17,161 nucleotides of DNA from CAYZHV01 sp046541355. Its GTDB lineage: Bacteria > Spirochaetota > Spirochaetia > DSM-27196 > Alkalispirochaetaceae. Positions 1 to 7,791 of this stretch are shown piece by piece. The stretch's first letter is position 1; each line of letters begins with the position of its first letter. The translations under genes were made by a program, and so were the position numbers. The DNA lies in the NCBI GenBank assembly GCA_046541355.1, contig JBKHDM010000057.1:1-17161 (forward strand). The letters are read 5' to 3'. The notes beneath the pieces were generated by a model. The model was not told where the DNA came from and searched no databases. It saw only the letters and a list, made by a program, of their open reading frames with translations.

Positions 1-272
1 AGATCGGTAAGCCCGGGGATCTGGCTATCCTCGAAGATACCGAGCTGACTCGCCGCAAGCCGCCCCTCGGGACTAACACAGGTCGCCTCGACGATCACGA
101 GACCTGCCCCCGGGGCGGACTCGCTGTAGTGTCTGAGGTGGTAATCCTTAACCCTCCCGCTTTTGTCCGAACGCCAGATAACCAGGGGTGGCATCACCAT
201 TCTGTTGGCCGTTCGCACCCCCTCGGCGAGCTCAAGGGGAGTCATAAGGGAAGGAAGGTCTTTGGTGGCCAT
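1..272 (-). CDS. NADH:flavin oxidoreductase, Old Yellow Enzyme family (N-terminal part only)
   Basis: The first 90 residues of a protein that continues beyond the left edge. The visible part reads as the start of an FMN-binding TIM barrel of the Old Yellow Enzyme family, which reduces activated C=C bonds with NAD(P)H in the cytoplasm. Diagnostic pieces are TPLELAEGVRTANRMVMPPL (residues 11-30, the usual 'N-R-x-V-M-P-P' strand), HLRHYSESAPGAGLVIVEAT (about 46-65) and the following SPEGR and LGIFEDSQIPG. The ATG start at 272 is firm because GGAGGA lies 8 nt upstream (281-286). That ribosome binding site belongs to the end of the 154-bp repeat at 280-433. The position after the MPP motif lacks the Cys found in YqjM-type enzymes, so a classical OYE or dienoyl-CoA-reductase-like subgroup is as likely. 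Substrate unknown. Last gene of the leftward group, but probably transcribed separately from the sugar dehydrogenase, given the hairpin at 462-496. Confidence 0.88.
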   Translation of the reverse strand, partial: MATKDLPSLMTPLELAEGVRTANRMVMPPLVIWRSDKSGRVKDYHLRHYSESAPGAGLVIVEATCVSPEGRLAASQLGIFEDSQIPGLTD

Positions 273-279
273 AGGTAGT

Positions 280-433
280 GTCCTCCACTCTGGGGATAAA
301 AGGCAGTTAAACCTTTGTCTGGGAAACAATTATGAAGAATAAAACGGGTTTTCGGTGTTTATACAACCCTGATCTCCTCTATCTGCCGGGGATACCTGAA
401 ATTGTGCGCGCCTCTATCCCCAGGGTGGAGGAC
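280..433. repeat. 154-bp element with ~20-bp inverted ends, copy 1
   Basis: The left end reads GTCCTCCACTCTGGGGATA and the right end is its near-perfect inverse, TATCCCCAGGGTGGAGGAC (one mismatch). A second element of exactly the same length lies at 16006-16159. Its outer 20-24 bp at each end are almost identical (20/21 left, 23/24 right), while the interiors match at only roughly half the positions. The two ends can be told apart (left continues GGATAAA, right GGATAGAGG), so both copies lie in the same orientation. The triplets outside this copy are AGT and AGC, so a target duplication is not clear here. No ORF of note inside. It could be a non-autonomous mobile element (MITE-like), a family of structured intergenic RNA, or a paired protein-binding site. 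Confidence 0.8.
281..286 (-). promoter_or_regulatory. Shine-Dalgarno of the oxidoreductase, embedded in the repeat end
   Basis: On the minus strand GGAGGA stands 8 nt before the ATG at 272, an ideal ribosome binding site. It is part of the inverted end of the 154-bp element. Its partner TCCTCC lies at the other end of the same element and would be transcribed first if RNA enters from the right. Pairing of the two ends (about 19 bp, loop about 112 nt) would bury the ribosome binding site. The site is seen directly; control by folding is inference. Confidence 0.7.
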
Positions 434-461
434 AGCAGGGGGCAGACACAAAAGCTTACGT

Positions 462-496
462 CCAACCTCCGGGGTCGCGCACCTGCCGGAGGCTGG
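462..496 (-). terminator. Hairpin terminator after the sugar dehydrogenase
   Basis: Beginning 10 nt after the stop codon at 507-509, the minus strand forms an 11-bp stem: CCAGCCTCCGG (496 to 486) with CCGGAGGTTGG (472 to 462). It contains one G-U pair and closes a 13-nt loop. It is followed by a modestly T-rich stretch (AAGCTTTTGTGT). The stem is strong, but the T-tract is interrupted, so this is a probable rather than certain intrinsic terminator. Confidence 0.5.
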
Positions 497-506
497 GGGC
501 AGCGGA

Positions 507-1646
507 CTACTCCACCGGTTCGAGGCGGAAGATAGCTCCACGGCTGTCGTCGATAAGGATGTAGAGATACCCGTCGGGTCCAACCTCGACATCCCTGATG
601 CGTCCAAGCTCATCGGCGAGGAGAACCTCCTGATCCGTCACCCTCGAGCCGTCGAGTTCCACACGTCTCAGATGGCGTCCCACCAGAGCGCCCACAAAGA
701 TGTCCCCCTCCCAACCGGGAAAAACCTCCCCGGTGTAGAAGGTCATCCCCGAAGGAGCGATCGAAGGTGTCCAGTGGAGCAGGGGATCCCGAAACTCCGG
801 CGCCGTTGGTGAACGGCTTATCCTGCCCCCGGCGTACTCCCTGCCATAGCTCACCTCCGGCCAGCCGTAGTTGGCGCCGCTTTCGATTATGTTGATCTCG
901 TCTCCCCCTCGGGGACCATGCTCATGTGCCCAGACCTGCCCGGTTTCCGGATGGACCGACATGCCCTGGGCGTTACGGTTGCCGAGGGTAAAAATCTCCG
1001 GGAGGGCGTCCTCTTGCTCGACAAAGGGGTTGTTTGAAGGGACCTGCCCGTCGCTTGTAAGACGAAGGATCTTGCCGGCGTGGTCTGCGGGGTCCTGGGC
1101 ACGATCCCTCTCGCCCCGGTCGCCGATACTCATGTAGATGTAGCCATCCGAATCCATCACGATCCGGGAACCGAAGTGGCGTCCCCCGCTTCCTCCCTCT
1201 TCCATGGTAAACAGCAGCTCCTCGTCGGTCAGAGTTGTCCCCTCGAGACGCGCCCGCATCAACCGGGTACCTAATCCCTCCGAACCGCTTGCGGAGTAGG
1301 TAAAGTAGATGAGCTGGTTATCCTGGAAGTCAGGGTCGACGAGAAGGTCGAGGAGCCCGCCCTGGCCGTTGGCGGCGATATCCGGGAGTCCCTCGATTCG
1401 TGAGACCTCACCCCGGGAGACGAGGTAGAGGGCGCCTGGACGCTCTGTGACCAGATAGCTCTCATCGTCGAGAAAGGCGATGCTCCAGGGATGGGCGATG
1501 CCGCCGAGGACCCGACGAACCCGGAAGCGCGCATCCCGGCTTTCGCTCTCCTCAATCGTTACGGTGTCGTCCACCTCCGGCATCGCCGGGAGCAAGGCCG
1601 GCAGAAGCAGGAGTATTGTCGTTGCAACCAGTAGTCTCTGTCTCAT
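507..1646 (-). CDS. Secreted PQQ-dependent sugar (aldose) dehydrogenase, YliI/GSDH family
   Basis: A 379-residue exported six-bladed beta-propeller of the glucose/sorbosone dehydrogenase family, close in length and motif order to E. coli YliI (soluble aldose dehydrogenase). A hydrophobic signal peptide occupies residues 1-21 (cleavage near LPA-MP). The propeller motifs follow in family order: HPWSIAFL (52-59), GQGGLLDLLVDPDF (94-107), GGRHFGSRI (154-162, carrying the His expected to act as catalytic base, H157), IGDRGERDRAQDP (174-186), NRNAQGM (223-229), EHGPRGGDEINI (242-253), ANYGWP (258-263) and RDVEVGPDGYLYIL (351-364). Family members oxidise aldoses at C1 in the periplasm using PQQ. No PQQ synthesis genes are present here, so cofactor supply is unknown. 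The ATG at 1646 is supported by AGGGAG about 11 nt upstream. Gaps of 121 bp to tag upstream and 234 bp to the oxidoreductase downstream suggest loose rather than tight operon membership. Confidence 0.9.
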   Translation of the reverse strand: MRQRLLVATTILLLLPALLPAMPEVDDTVTIEESESRDARFRVRRVLGGIAHPWSIAFLDDESYLVTERPGALYLVSRGEVSRIEGLPDIAANGQGGLLDLLVDPDFQDNQLIYFTYSASGSEGLGTRLMRARLEGTTLTDEELLFTMEEGGSGGRHFGSRIVMDSDGYIYMSIGDRGERDRAQDPADHAGKILRLTSDGQVPSNNPFVEQEDALPEIFTLGNRNAQGMSVHPETGQVWAHEHGPRGGDEINIIESGANYGWPEVSYGREYAGGRISRSPTAPEFRDPLLHWTPSIAPSGMTFYTGEVFPGWEGDIFVGALVGRHLRRVELDGSRVTDQEVLLADELGRIRDVEVGPDGYLYILIDDSRGAIFRLEPVE

Positions 1647-1706
1647 CGTTTCATTCTCCCTCTAAGTCTTAAGATGAAAAAACGAGACGCAGAAGTCACT
1701 ACCTGT

Positions 1707-1726
1707 CGGTATCTACCGGTATCTGC
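1707..1726. repeat. Tandem decamer in the tag / sugar dehydrogenase gap
   Basis: CGGTATCTAC is followed directly by CGGTATCTGC, two 10-bp units with one difference. The junction forms the palindrome TACCGGTA (1714-1721). It lies 61 bp upstream of the dehydrogenase start on the minus strand, a plausible place for a regulator site, but only two units exist and function is unproven. Confidence 0.35.
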
Positions 1727-1767
1727 CGCAAACCGTCGGACGACGCTCCCGGGGCGATCGGAGACGC

Positions 1768-2340
1768 TCAAAGCTCCCGGCACTCCCTGTGACGAAAGCA
1801 GCGGACAAGATGATCGTTTACAAGTCCCGTGGCCTGCATGTGGGCGTAGACGATCGTAGGGCCCATAAAGGAGAATCCCCGGCTCTTCAGATCCCGGCTG
1901 AGAGTCCGGGAGAGTTCGGTCTGCCCCGGCACCTCCTCCATGGAACGGAACTGATTAACCAGGGGAGTCCCGTCGACGAAACCCCAGATGTAGCTGTCGA
2001 AGCTGCCGAACTCCTCCTGGATCCGGAGGAACGCCCGGGCGTTGGACCGGGCGGAGCGGATCTTGAGCTCGTTTCGGATGATCCGGGTATCCTGTTTCAG
2101 CCGGGCAATATCATCCTCGGTGAGCCTGGCGACCTGCTCAGGGTCAAACCCGTTAAAGGCGTTGCGATACCCCTCCCTCCGCCTGAGTATCGTGATCCAG
2201 CTCAGACCCGCCTGCGCGCCCTCGAGGACGACAAACTCGAAGTGAAGCCGGTCCTCCCGGACCGGCACACCCCACTGTGTATCGTGGTAGGCAACGTAGA
2301 GTGGGTCATCCCCGCACCAGGGGCATCGGTACTTCTCCAT
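1768..2340 (-). CDS. tag: DNA-3-methyladenine glycosylase I
   Basis: Excises 3-methyladenine from alkylated DNA, the first step of base excision repair. Starting at the ATG at 2340 gives 190 residues, close to the 187 of E. coli Tag. Every known key residue then sits at the E. coli position plus two: the zinc ligands C6, H19, H177 and C181 (E. coli C4, H17, H175, C179) and the base-recognition pair E40 and W48 in LEGAQAGLSWIT. This fixes the start better than the upstream TTG at 2376 (12 extra residues: MIPPWCGMLPET). The ATG has no clear Shine-Dalgarno. The open frame begins one base after the MATE stop codon, so translation is probably coupled to that gene. Other family marks are DPLYVAYHDTQWGVP (12-26), FSFMGPTIVYA and the C-terminal NDHLVRCFRH. 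Confidence 0.96.
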   Translation of the reverse strand: MEKYRCPWCGDDPLYVAYHDTQWGVPVREDRLHFEFVVLEGAQAGLSWITILRRREGYRNAFNGFDPEQVARLTEDDIARLKQDTRIIRNELKIRSARSNARAFLRIQEEFGSFDSYIWGFVDGTPLVNQFRSMEEVPGQTELSRTLSRDLKSRGFSFMGPTIVYAHMQATGLVNDHLVRCFRHRECREL

Positions 2341-2376
2341 AGTCTCGGGAAGCATACCACACCATGGTGGGATCAA

Positions 2377-3753
2377 TCATGGCGTGACCGGCTGCTCATC
2401 GCCGCGGTGGGAGTCAACTTCAACTCGCATCCAGCGTCCGGAGAAGAACCCGCCTGTCAGTATGAGGGCGTGGGCGATCTGATAGGCGGCAAAGCCTGAC
2501 CAGGCGCCGTAGATCCCGAGGTCGAGGAGGTAGACCGCCACAACACTCCATCCGAGGATAAACAGTACGTTGGTGGTGAACTCCGAGAAGAGAACCAGCC
2601 GCCCCCAGCCGTTGTGAGAAAAGATGATCTCGAAGGAGTAGCCGAGAACCTCGATGAGAAAGAAAAGGGTGAAAAACCTCAGGGCGGCGACGCCTATCGG
2701 CAGGAGGGAGCGCTCGAGGGCGAAGAGTCCGAGAATCGTTTTCGGCAGGGCGAGGAGGGTGAGGGCGACGGCCAGGCCGACGGCGGTCGCGATTACAACC
2801 TGACCGAGGATTGCACTGCGAGCCTCCCCGGGCCGGCGGGCTCCGAGATAGTTACCCACGAGGATCGAGGTGCCCTGGGCGAAGCCGCCGACGAGGGTCT
2901 TGTTTATCCGAAACATCGTGAACAGGAGGGTTGTCACCGCCAGGTAGCCGGTGCCGATCCGGCCGATAAGGGTCTGGTAGGTGAGAAAGATCGACAGGGC
3001 CGCCGCGTTCTGCAGGGCCGGCGGAAACATGACGCGAAAGATATCTCTTATCGTGGCGAGGCGGACATGGGCAAACCGCAGAAGCTTGTAGGGGCGCATC
3101 TTAGGGGCGAACTGGCCGTAGAGCAGCAGGACGGCGGTAAGGACCGCCTCGGACAGGAGGGTTCCGAGGGCGGCTCCCCGGATGCCGAGGGCGCTCATGC
3201 CGAAGTTGCCGAAGATAAGGGCGTAGTTGAGCAACACGTTGAGCCCGTTTCCGAGAACCGTCGCGACCATGACGATCCTCGTCCGGTTGAGGGCGCTCAA
3301 AAAACCGCGATGGGCCATGCCGAGGCTCATGATGATGGTGCTCCAGCGCAGGACGCGGACGTACTCCAGGGCGAGATCCGCGAGGTAGCGCTCCTCGAGG
3401 AGCACTCGCAGGGCCGGACCAAGGAGGGTCGAGAGCATGAGGGCAATCGCGGCGGAGATCCAGCCGGCGATTGCGCCGTTGGAGATCACCCACGCTGTCT
3501 CCCGCATCAGCTCCTCCGGGTGCCCGGAAGCCGCCTGCCGTCCGTAGCGTCTGCTTGCGATCGCCTGGACGCCGAGGGAGACCGGCCAGACGAGGGTGTA
3601 CAGGACACTTGTTGCGAGGGTCGCGATACCCGCGGCGGCAAGGGTTTCGGTGCCGAGGCGCCCGAGCATTGCAAGGTCCACCGCCTTCATCAGGTAGGTG
3701 GAGAGGTTGCCGGCAAGAAGCGGTATTCCAAGGAGAACAATGCGGCGTATCAT
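2377..3753 (-). CDS. MATE family multidrug/metabolite efflux transporter
   Basis: A polytopic inner-membrane antiporter of the MATE (NorM/DinF) family, expected to have twelve helices in two six-helix bundles, exporting cationic drugs or metabolites with Na+ or H+. The ATG at 3753 gives 458 residues, the usual family length, opening MIRRIVLLGIPLLAGNLSTY and then VDLAMLGRLGTETLAAAGIA, the classic first-repeat MATE motif. The second repeat is visible as FPPALQNAAALSIFLTYQTLIGRIG and GFAQGTSILVGNYLGARRPGEA. A GTG at 3837 would add a 28-residue Arg-rich leader. I prefer the ATG, because a promoter-like TTGTAC-N18-TATACT lies just upstream of it, and neither start has a Shine-Dalgarno. First gene of a leftward group with tag directly behind it. 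The pairing of an exporter with alkylation repair may reflect xenobiotic defence, but this is inference. Substrate cannot be told. Confidence 0.9.
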   Translation of the reverse strand: MIRRIVLLGIPLLAGNLSTYLMKAVDLAMLGRLGTETLAAAGIATLATSVLYTLVWPVSLGVQAIASRRYGRQAASGHPEELMRETAWVISNGAIAGWISAAIALMLSTLLGPALRVLLEERYLADLALEYVRVLRWSTIIMSLGMAHRGFLSALNRTRIVMVATVLGNGLNVLLNYALIFGNFGMSALGIRGAALGTLLSEAVLTAVLLLYGQFAPKMRPYKLLRFAHVRLATIRDIFRVMFPPALQNAAALSIFLTYQTLIGRIGTGYLAVTTLLFTMFRINKTLVGGFAQGTSILVGNYLGARRPGEARSAILGQVVIATAVGLAVALTLLALPKTILGLFALERSLLPIGVAALRFFTLFFLIEVLGYSFEIIFSHNGWGRLVLFSEFTTNVLFILGWSVVAVYLLDLGIYGAWSGFAAYQIAHALILTGGFFSGRWMRVEVDSHRGDEQPVTP

Positions 3754-3768
3754 CGATATGGGAGGCAG

Positions 3769-3798
3769 AGTATAGCGATTTGCCCGGGGCAGGTACAA
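3769..3798 (-). promoter_or_regulatory. Possible sigma-70-type promoter of the MATE gene
   Basis: On the minus strand TTGTAC (3798-3793) and TATACT (3774-3769) are separated by 18 bp. The -10 matches consensus at five of six positions, the -35 only at three. Transcription would begin about 8 nt before the ATG at 3753, leaving practically no leader, which agrees with the missing Shine-Dalgarno. Confidence 0.35.
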
Positions 3799-3894
3799 CC
3801 GGTTTCCCAACCCCTTCCGGCGGCGCCGGGGGCGCACAGAGCGTTACATCCGAAGGCTATCTGTCCGATAGTAAGGAAGTAAGAGGAGAACCTG

Positions 3895-4374
3895 ATGAAA
3901 CGAAAACTGATTCTTGCGGCGGTCCTGCTGCTCCTTGCCGGAGCTTCGCCTTTGTTCGCCCAGTTCCGGGGAGCTACCCGCCTCGGCCTCGCCTTTGGCG
4001 TTCCCAACGGGGTGCTCGTCTACCGTCCCTCGCCCTTTGAGGTCAAACTCGGATATGATTTTACCGAGGGAAACGAGTACGTCTTTCTGAGTGGTGATCT
4101 CCGACTGGTGGACAACCGTCAGATCGTCGGTGTGCTCCACGGCTCCTTCGGAATCGGACTCTACGGAAAACTCTATCCCGAGGGTCGGGATAGCGAGGGG
4201 TCGCCTGATTTCGACGGGGGTTCCCGGATACCCTTCGCCTTGAGTGTCCTGCTGCTCGACGATTTTCTCGAGTTCTTTGTCGAGGCTGCACCGGGGATAG
4301 ACCTCTACCCGAAAGCGCAGTTCGCAGACCAGCCGCTGCAACTCTTTGCGGGCTTCACGATAGACCTTCTCTGA
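3895..4374 (+). CDS. Small exported beta-barrel-like protein (possible outer-membrane protein)
   Basis: 159 residues with a clean signal peptide (MKRKLILAAVLLLLAGASPLFA, cleaved before Q23). The mature part alternates short amphipathic strands and turns: RLGLAFGVPNGVLVYR, FEVKLGYDF, YVFLSGDLRLV, GSFGIGLYGKLY, IPFALSVLLL, and a closing FFVEAAPGIDLYP ... LQLFAGFTIDLL. The order 'G-x-P-N/T-G' near the start, 'IP-x-x-LS' in the middle and 'F-x-E-x-APGxDLxP' near the end resembles the small spirochaetal barrel proteins often placed in DUF3996. Recognition is by eye only. Strong ribosome binding site GAGGAG six nt before the ATG. Divergent from the MATE gene and convergent with the TreS-maltokinase gene. 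Function unknown; a small outer-membrane barrel is the best guess. Confidence 0.72.
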   Translation: MKRKLILAAVLLLLAGASPLFAQFRGATRLGLAFGVPNGVLVYRPSPFEVKLGYDFTEGNEYVFLSGDLRLVDNRQIVGVLHGSFGIGLYGKLYPEGRDSEGSPDFDGGSRIPFALSVLLLDDFLEFFVEAAPGIDLYPKAQFADQPLQLFAGFTIDLL

Positions 4375-4380
4375 CCGACT

Positions 4381-4418
4381 CGCGGCTCACCCCGGGGTTG
4401 CCCCCGGGCCCGGCCGCG
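4381..4418. terminator. GC-rich hairpin between convergent genes
   Basis: CGCGGC (4381-4386) pairs with GCCGCG (4413-4418), enclosing further CCCCGGGG-type self-complementary sequence. It lies in the 84-bp gap between the stops of the barrel-like protein and the TreS-maltokinase gene, where a two-way terminator is expected. There is no T-tract on either side, so intrinsic termination is uncertain. Confidence 0.3.
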
Positions 4419-4458
4419 GCTGCCTGGTGGGCTCGGCGAGGGGCACCGGAGGGAGAGG

Positions 4459-7400
4459 CTACTTCTGCGCGCTCCCGGACAGAACGAACCGGATCCCCTC
4501 GAGGGGTATTGTCAGCCAGTCGGGACGGTTGTTGATCTCGTAGCCCACCTCGTAGATCGCCTTTTCAAGGACAAAAACGTCGATGAGGGTTCTCAGCTGT
4601 GTCTCCTTCGTCGGGACAAAGCTCGCCCCGTCGACGATGTCGAGGTACCCCTTTAGAAAGACACCCCGGACCCACTCATACCAGGGGGCAACCCAGCTTC
4701 TCAGAAACTCCCCGTCCTCCGGACGCACCTCGGCGTATCTGAGCTGCTCGCTTGATATGGCGTAGTGAAATGACCGCAGCATCCCCGCCACGTCCCGGAA
4801 GGCGCTGTACTTGAGACGCCGTTCACTCAAGGTCCGGGCAGGCTCACCCTCGAGATCGATAATCACAAAGTCCCGTCCGGTAAAGAGGACCTGTCCGAGA
4901 TGGTAGTCGCCGTGGATGCGGATCTTTTGCGCCTCGATCTTCTCCTCGGTTATACGGGAGAAGCGCGCGAGGATCTCCTCCTCCAGGGATATCAGCAGTT
5001 CGATTCCCTCGGCTACCTCAGGTTTCCTGCGCAGCTTTCTCGCGCTCGAGGCGACCCGGCGGAAGAGGCTGCGAAGGGACTGGTAGACCGAGCGCTGGTA
5101 GAGTTTGGAGAACGGTTCCGGCTTGAACTCACTCCTGCCGACCTGTGAGGCGAGGGCGAGGTGAAGCTCTCCGGTGCGTCGACCGAGGAGGGCCATCATC
5201 TCCAGGAAGAATCCGTCGGCAAAGATACGAAACTCCTCGGGTACCTCCGAGACCGCGCATCCGAGGGTTCCGGCGGGTTTCGGCGGCTTGCCCTCGAGCT
5301 CATGTTTTCGTTCCAGGAGGCTTTCGAAGTACCGTTCGATGGCGCCCCGGGTGTAGGACCAGGCGTCTCCCTGACTCACCACGTTCTCCATCAGAAGCGC
5401 GAGGGCGCTGCTTTCGCCCTCGACGTTCTGGTACTCGACGCTGCCGCCGTAGGAAGGAACATGAGCAAACCGGCCCTGATCCGAGAGATGCTGGAGCAGC
5501 TCGATGTCAGGATTAACCCCGACTTCGAGCTTCCGGTAGAGTTTGAAAAAGAAAACGTCCCGGTAGAGGATCGAGGTGTTGGACTGCTCCGTCTTCAGGA
5601 CCCGGCTCGACGCGGCTATCTCGGAAATGGATGAGGTCCGCCTCACCGTCCGCCCGCGACTGATCACCAGGGAGCCGGACTCCCCTTTGAGTCTCTTCTG
5701 TGAGGCTACGGTCTCGAGCAGTCGCTCCCGGAAGGCGGGGCTGTAGACCCCGTCGTAGAGGATGCCGCCTCCCTCGTTATTGCGCAGAGCGGCGACAGTG
5801 ATCCCATGGATCTCGTCATCCACCTCCTCCACCGCGTCACCGAAGGCCGCCGCAAGGGGTACGACGTAGGTGGAGACCGCATCGTTGGTAAAAGTGAGGT
5901 CGACTACCACCACCCAGCTCAGGTCGTTCCCGGTTCCCAGGGGGATCGCATCCCGGAGGGTCAGACTGCGTACCTTGAGAGACTTTTCCCGGAACCAGCG
6001 CCGGCCGGTGATGTAGTCCCGAAGAATCCTCCCCTCGAGAGCCTTTCTCAAGGGGACGGCGAAACTCTTCCACTCCCGACTCGACAAGGCGATTTCCGGG
6101 ATGCCGCCACCCTCGTCCTGCATCCCCTCCACCGGCGCGGTGAGGGTAAACCAGTAGTAGTCGTACCCACCAATGTGAATGGTGTACTCCTCCTCGCCGC
6201 GGATGAGAGGAAACTCGTTCTCACTGAAGATCTCCTGAGGGGTGTAGTTCGCATACTCTGTGAGGTCGAGGTGGGTTACCTGGGTATGGCGGGAGAAGTT
6301 GGCGATCACCAGGATCGCCTCCTCCTCGTAGCGACGGACGTAGGCGAGGACGCGATGATTGGTGGACCCGATCACCTCGAAGGCGCCGCGACTGAAGGCG
6401 CGGAATCTCCGGCGGGTCGCTATGACCCGCTTCATCCACCAGAGAAGAGAGCTGGAGTTGCTCTGCTGGGTCTCCACGTTTATCGCCTCGTAGTGGTATT
6501 CCGGGTCGATGATCACCGGAAGATAGAGGCGCTGCGGGTTGGTCTTGGAAAACCCGGCGTTCTTGTCGGAGCTCCACTGCATCGGGGTACGCACGCCGTC
6601 CCGGTCACCGAGGTAGACGTTGTCCCCCATGCCGACCTCGTCTCCGTAGTAGATCACCGGTGTTCCGGGCAGGGAGAACAGAAGGGCGTTCATCAGCTCG
6701 ATCTGTCTTCGGTTGTTTTCCAGAAGCGGTGCGAGGCGGCGACGGATTCCGAGGTTGATTCGCTGCCGCGGGTCGAGGGCGTAGGCGCGGTACATGTAGT
6801 CCCTCTCCTCGTCGGTTACCATCTCCAGGGTGAGCTCGTCGTGATTCCGGAGAAAGATGCCCCACTGACTCGACGGTGGGATCAGCGGGGTCTGCTCGAG
6901 AATGTCTACCACCGGGAACCGGTCTTCCATTTTTGCCGCCATAAAGAGCCGAGGCATCAGGGGAAAGTGAAACGCCATGTGGCACTCATCATCATCCCCG
7001 AAGTAGTTCACCGCGTCCTCGGGCCACTGATTTGCCTCGGCCAGAAGCATCCGCCCGGGAAACTTCTCGTCCACGTGGCTCCGCATACTCTTGAGAAACT
7101 CGTGGGTCTCCGGCAGGTTCTCGCAGTTGGTTCCTTCCCGTTCAAAGAGATAGGGGACCGCGTCGAGGCGCAGACCGTCGACGCCCATCTCGAACCAGTA
7201 GTCCAGGAGCCTGAAAACCTCCTTGCGCACCTCGGGGTTGTCAAAGTTCAGATCCGGCTGGTGGGAGTAGAAGCGGTGCCAGTAGTAGGCGTTGGCGACG
7301 GGGTCCCAGCTCCAGTTGGAAGTCTCGAAGTCCTGAAAGATGATTCGGGCTTCCTGGTAGAGCTCAGGCGTCTCGCTCCAGACGTAGTACTCCCGAGCCC

Positions 7401-7782
7401 TGCTGCCCGGCTTTGCCCGGCGGGCACGCTCGAACCACGGGTGCTGACTGGAGGTGTGATTGATGACCAGCTCGGTGATAACCCGCAGGTCTCGCTGGTG
7501 CGCCTCCTTGAGAAAGCGCTTGAAGTCCCGCATCGTACCATAGGCGGGGTGTATCGAGGTGTAATCGGAAATGTCGTACCCGTCGTCCCGCCAGGGAGAG
7601 GGGTAAAACGGAAGAAGCCAGATCGCGTTGACTCCCAGGTCCTGAAAGTAGTCGAGTTTACCCGTGAGACCCTTGAAGTCCCCCATACCGTCGTCGTTGC
7701 TGTCGTAAAAAGATCGAACGTGGAGCTCATAGATTACCGCGTCCTTGTACCAGTCCAAGTGTGTCTGTTCCTCTGTGCTCAT
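4459..7782 (-). CDS. treS: Trehalose synthase / maltokinase fusion (TreS-Mak)
   Basis: A 1107-residue two-enzyme fusion. Residues 1 to about 545 are a GH13 trehalose synthase (maltose alpha-D-glucosyltransferase), which isomerises maltose and trehalose. The nucleophile is D207 (GLRLDAVP), the acid/base E249 (LLAEANQWP), the third carboxylate D315 (LRNHDE). LVINHTSSQHPWF (105-117) and the opening WYKDAVIYELHVRSF are typical. From about 560 to the end is a maltokinase: an N-terminal cap (RRWFREKSLKV), then an aminoglycoside-kinase-like domain with HGDYHLGQVL (957-966, catalytic base D959) and IIDLEGEPAR (974-983, metal ligand D976). It phosphorylates maltose to maltose 1-phosphate with ATP. The two domains feed the glgE product encoded just upstream. 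The stop of glgE is only 9 bp before this ATG, and the ribosome binding site GGGAGAG overlaps that stop region, so the two are co-translated. No key residue is missing. Fusions of this type are known in several phyla. Confidence 0.96.
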   Translation of the reverse strand: MSTEEQTHLDWYKDAVIYELHVRSFYDSNDDGMGDFKGLTGKLDYFQDLGVNAIWLLPFYPSPWRDDGYDISDYTSIHPAYGTMRDFKRFLKEAHQRDLRVITELVINHTSSQHPWFERARRAKPGSRAREYYVWSETPELYQEARIIFQDFETSNWSWDPVANAYYWHRFYSHQPDLNFDNPEVRKEVFRLLDYWFEMGVDGLRLDAVPYLFEREGTNCENLPETHEFLKSMRSHVDEKFPGRMLLAEANQWPEDAVNYFGDDDECHMAFHFPLMPRLFMAAKMEDRFPVVDILEQTPLIPPSSQWGIFLRNHDELTLEMVTDEERDYMYRAYALDPRQRINLGIRRRLAPLLENNRRQIELMNALLFSLPGTPVIYYGDEVGMGDNVYLGDRDGVRTPMQWSSDKNAGFSKTNPQRLYLPVIIDPEYHYEAINVETQQSNSSSLLWWMKRVIATRRRFRAFSRGAFEVIGSTNHRVLAYVRRYEEEAILVIANFSRHTQVTHLDLTEYANYTPQEIFSENEFPLIRGEEEYTIHIGGYDYYWFTLTAPVEGMQDEGGGIPEIALSSREWKSFAVPLRKALEGRILRDYITGRRWFREKSLKVRSLTLRDAIPLGTGNDLSWVVVVDLTFTNDAVSTYVVPLAAAFGDAVEEVDDEIHGITVAALRNNEGGGILYDGVYSPAFRERLLETVASQKRLKGESGSLVISRGRTVRRTSSISEIAASSRVLKTEQSNTSILYRDVFFFKLYRKLEVGVNPDIELLQHLSDQGRFAHVPSYGGSVEYQNVEGESSALALLMENVVSQGDAWSYTRGAIERYFESLLERKHELEGKPPKPAGTLGCAVSEVPEEFRIFADGFFLEMMALLGRRTGELHLALASQVGRSEFKPEPFSKLYQRSVYQSLRSLFRRVASSARKLRRKPEVAEGIELLISLEEEILARFSRITEEKIEAQKIRIHGDYHLGQVLFTGRDFVIIDLEGEPARTLSERRLKYSAFRDVAGMLRSFHYAISSEQLRYAEVRPEDGEFLRSWVAPWYEWVRGVFLKGYLDIVDGASFVPTKETQLRTLIDVFVLEKAIYEVGYEINNRPDWLTIPLEGIRFVLSGSAQK

Positions 7783-7791
7783 GAACTCTCC

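Noticed and set aside
332..535. Small plus-strand open frame (67 codons) across the first 154-bp element
   Set aside because: No convincing ribosome binding site, not kept in the second copy of the element, and it runs into the antisense of the sugar dehydrogenase.
2341..2376. TTG start for tag, 12 codons upstream
   Set aside because: The ATG at 2340 puts all zinc and active-site residues at the E. coli position plus two. The extension has no homologous counterpart.
2614..3882. Plus-strand open frame of 422 codons, Gly/Glu/Asp-rich
   Set aside because: Exact mirror of the MATE gene. Composition is low-complexity, without signal, membrane or motif.
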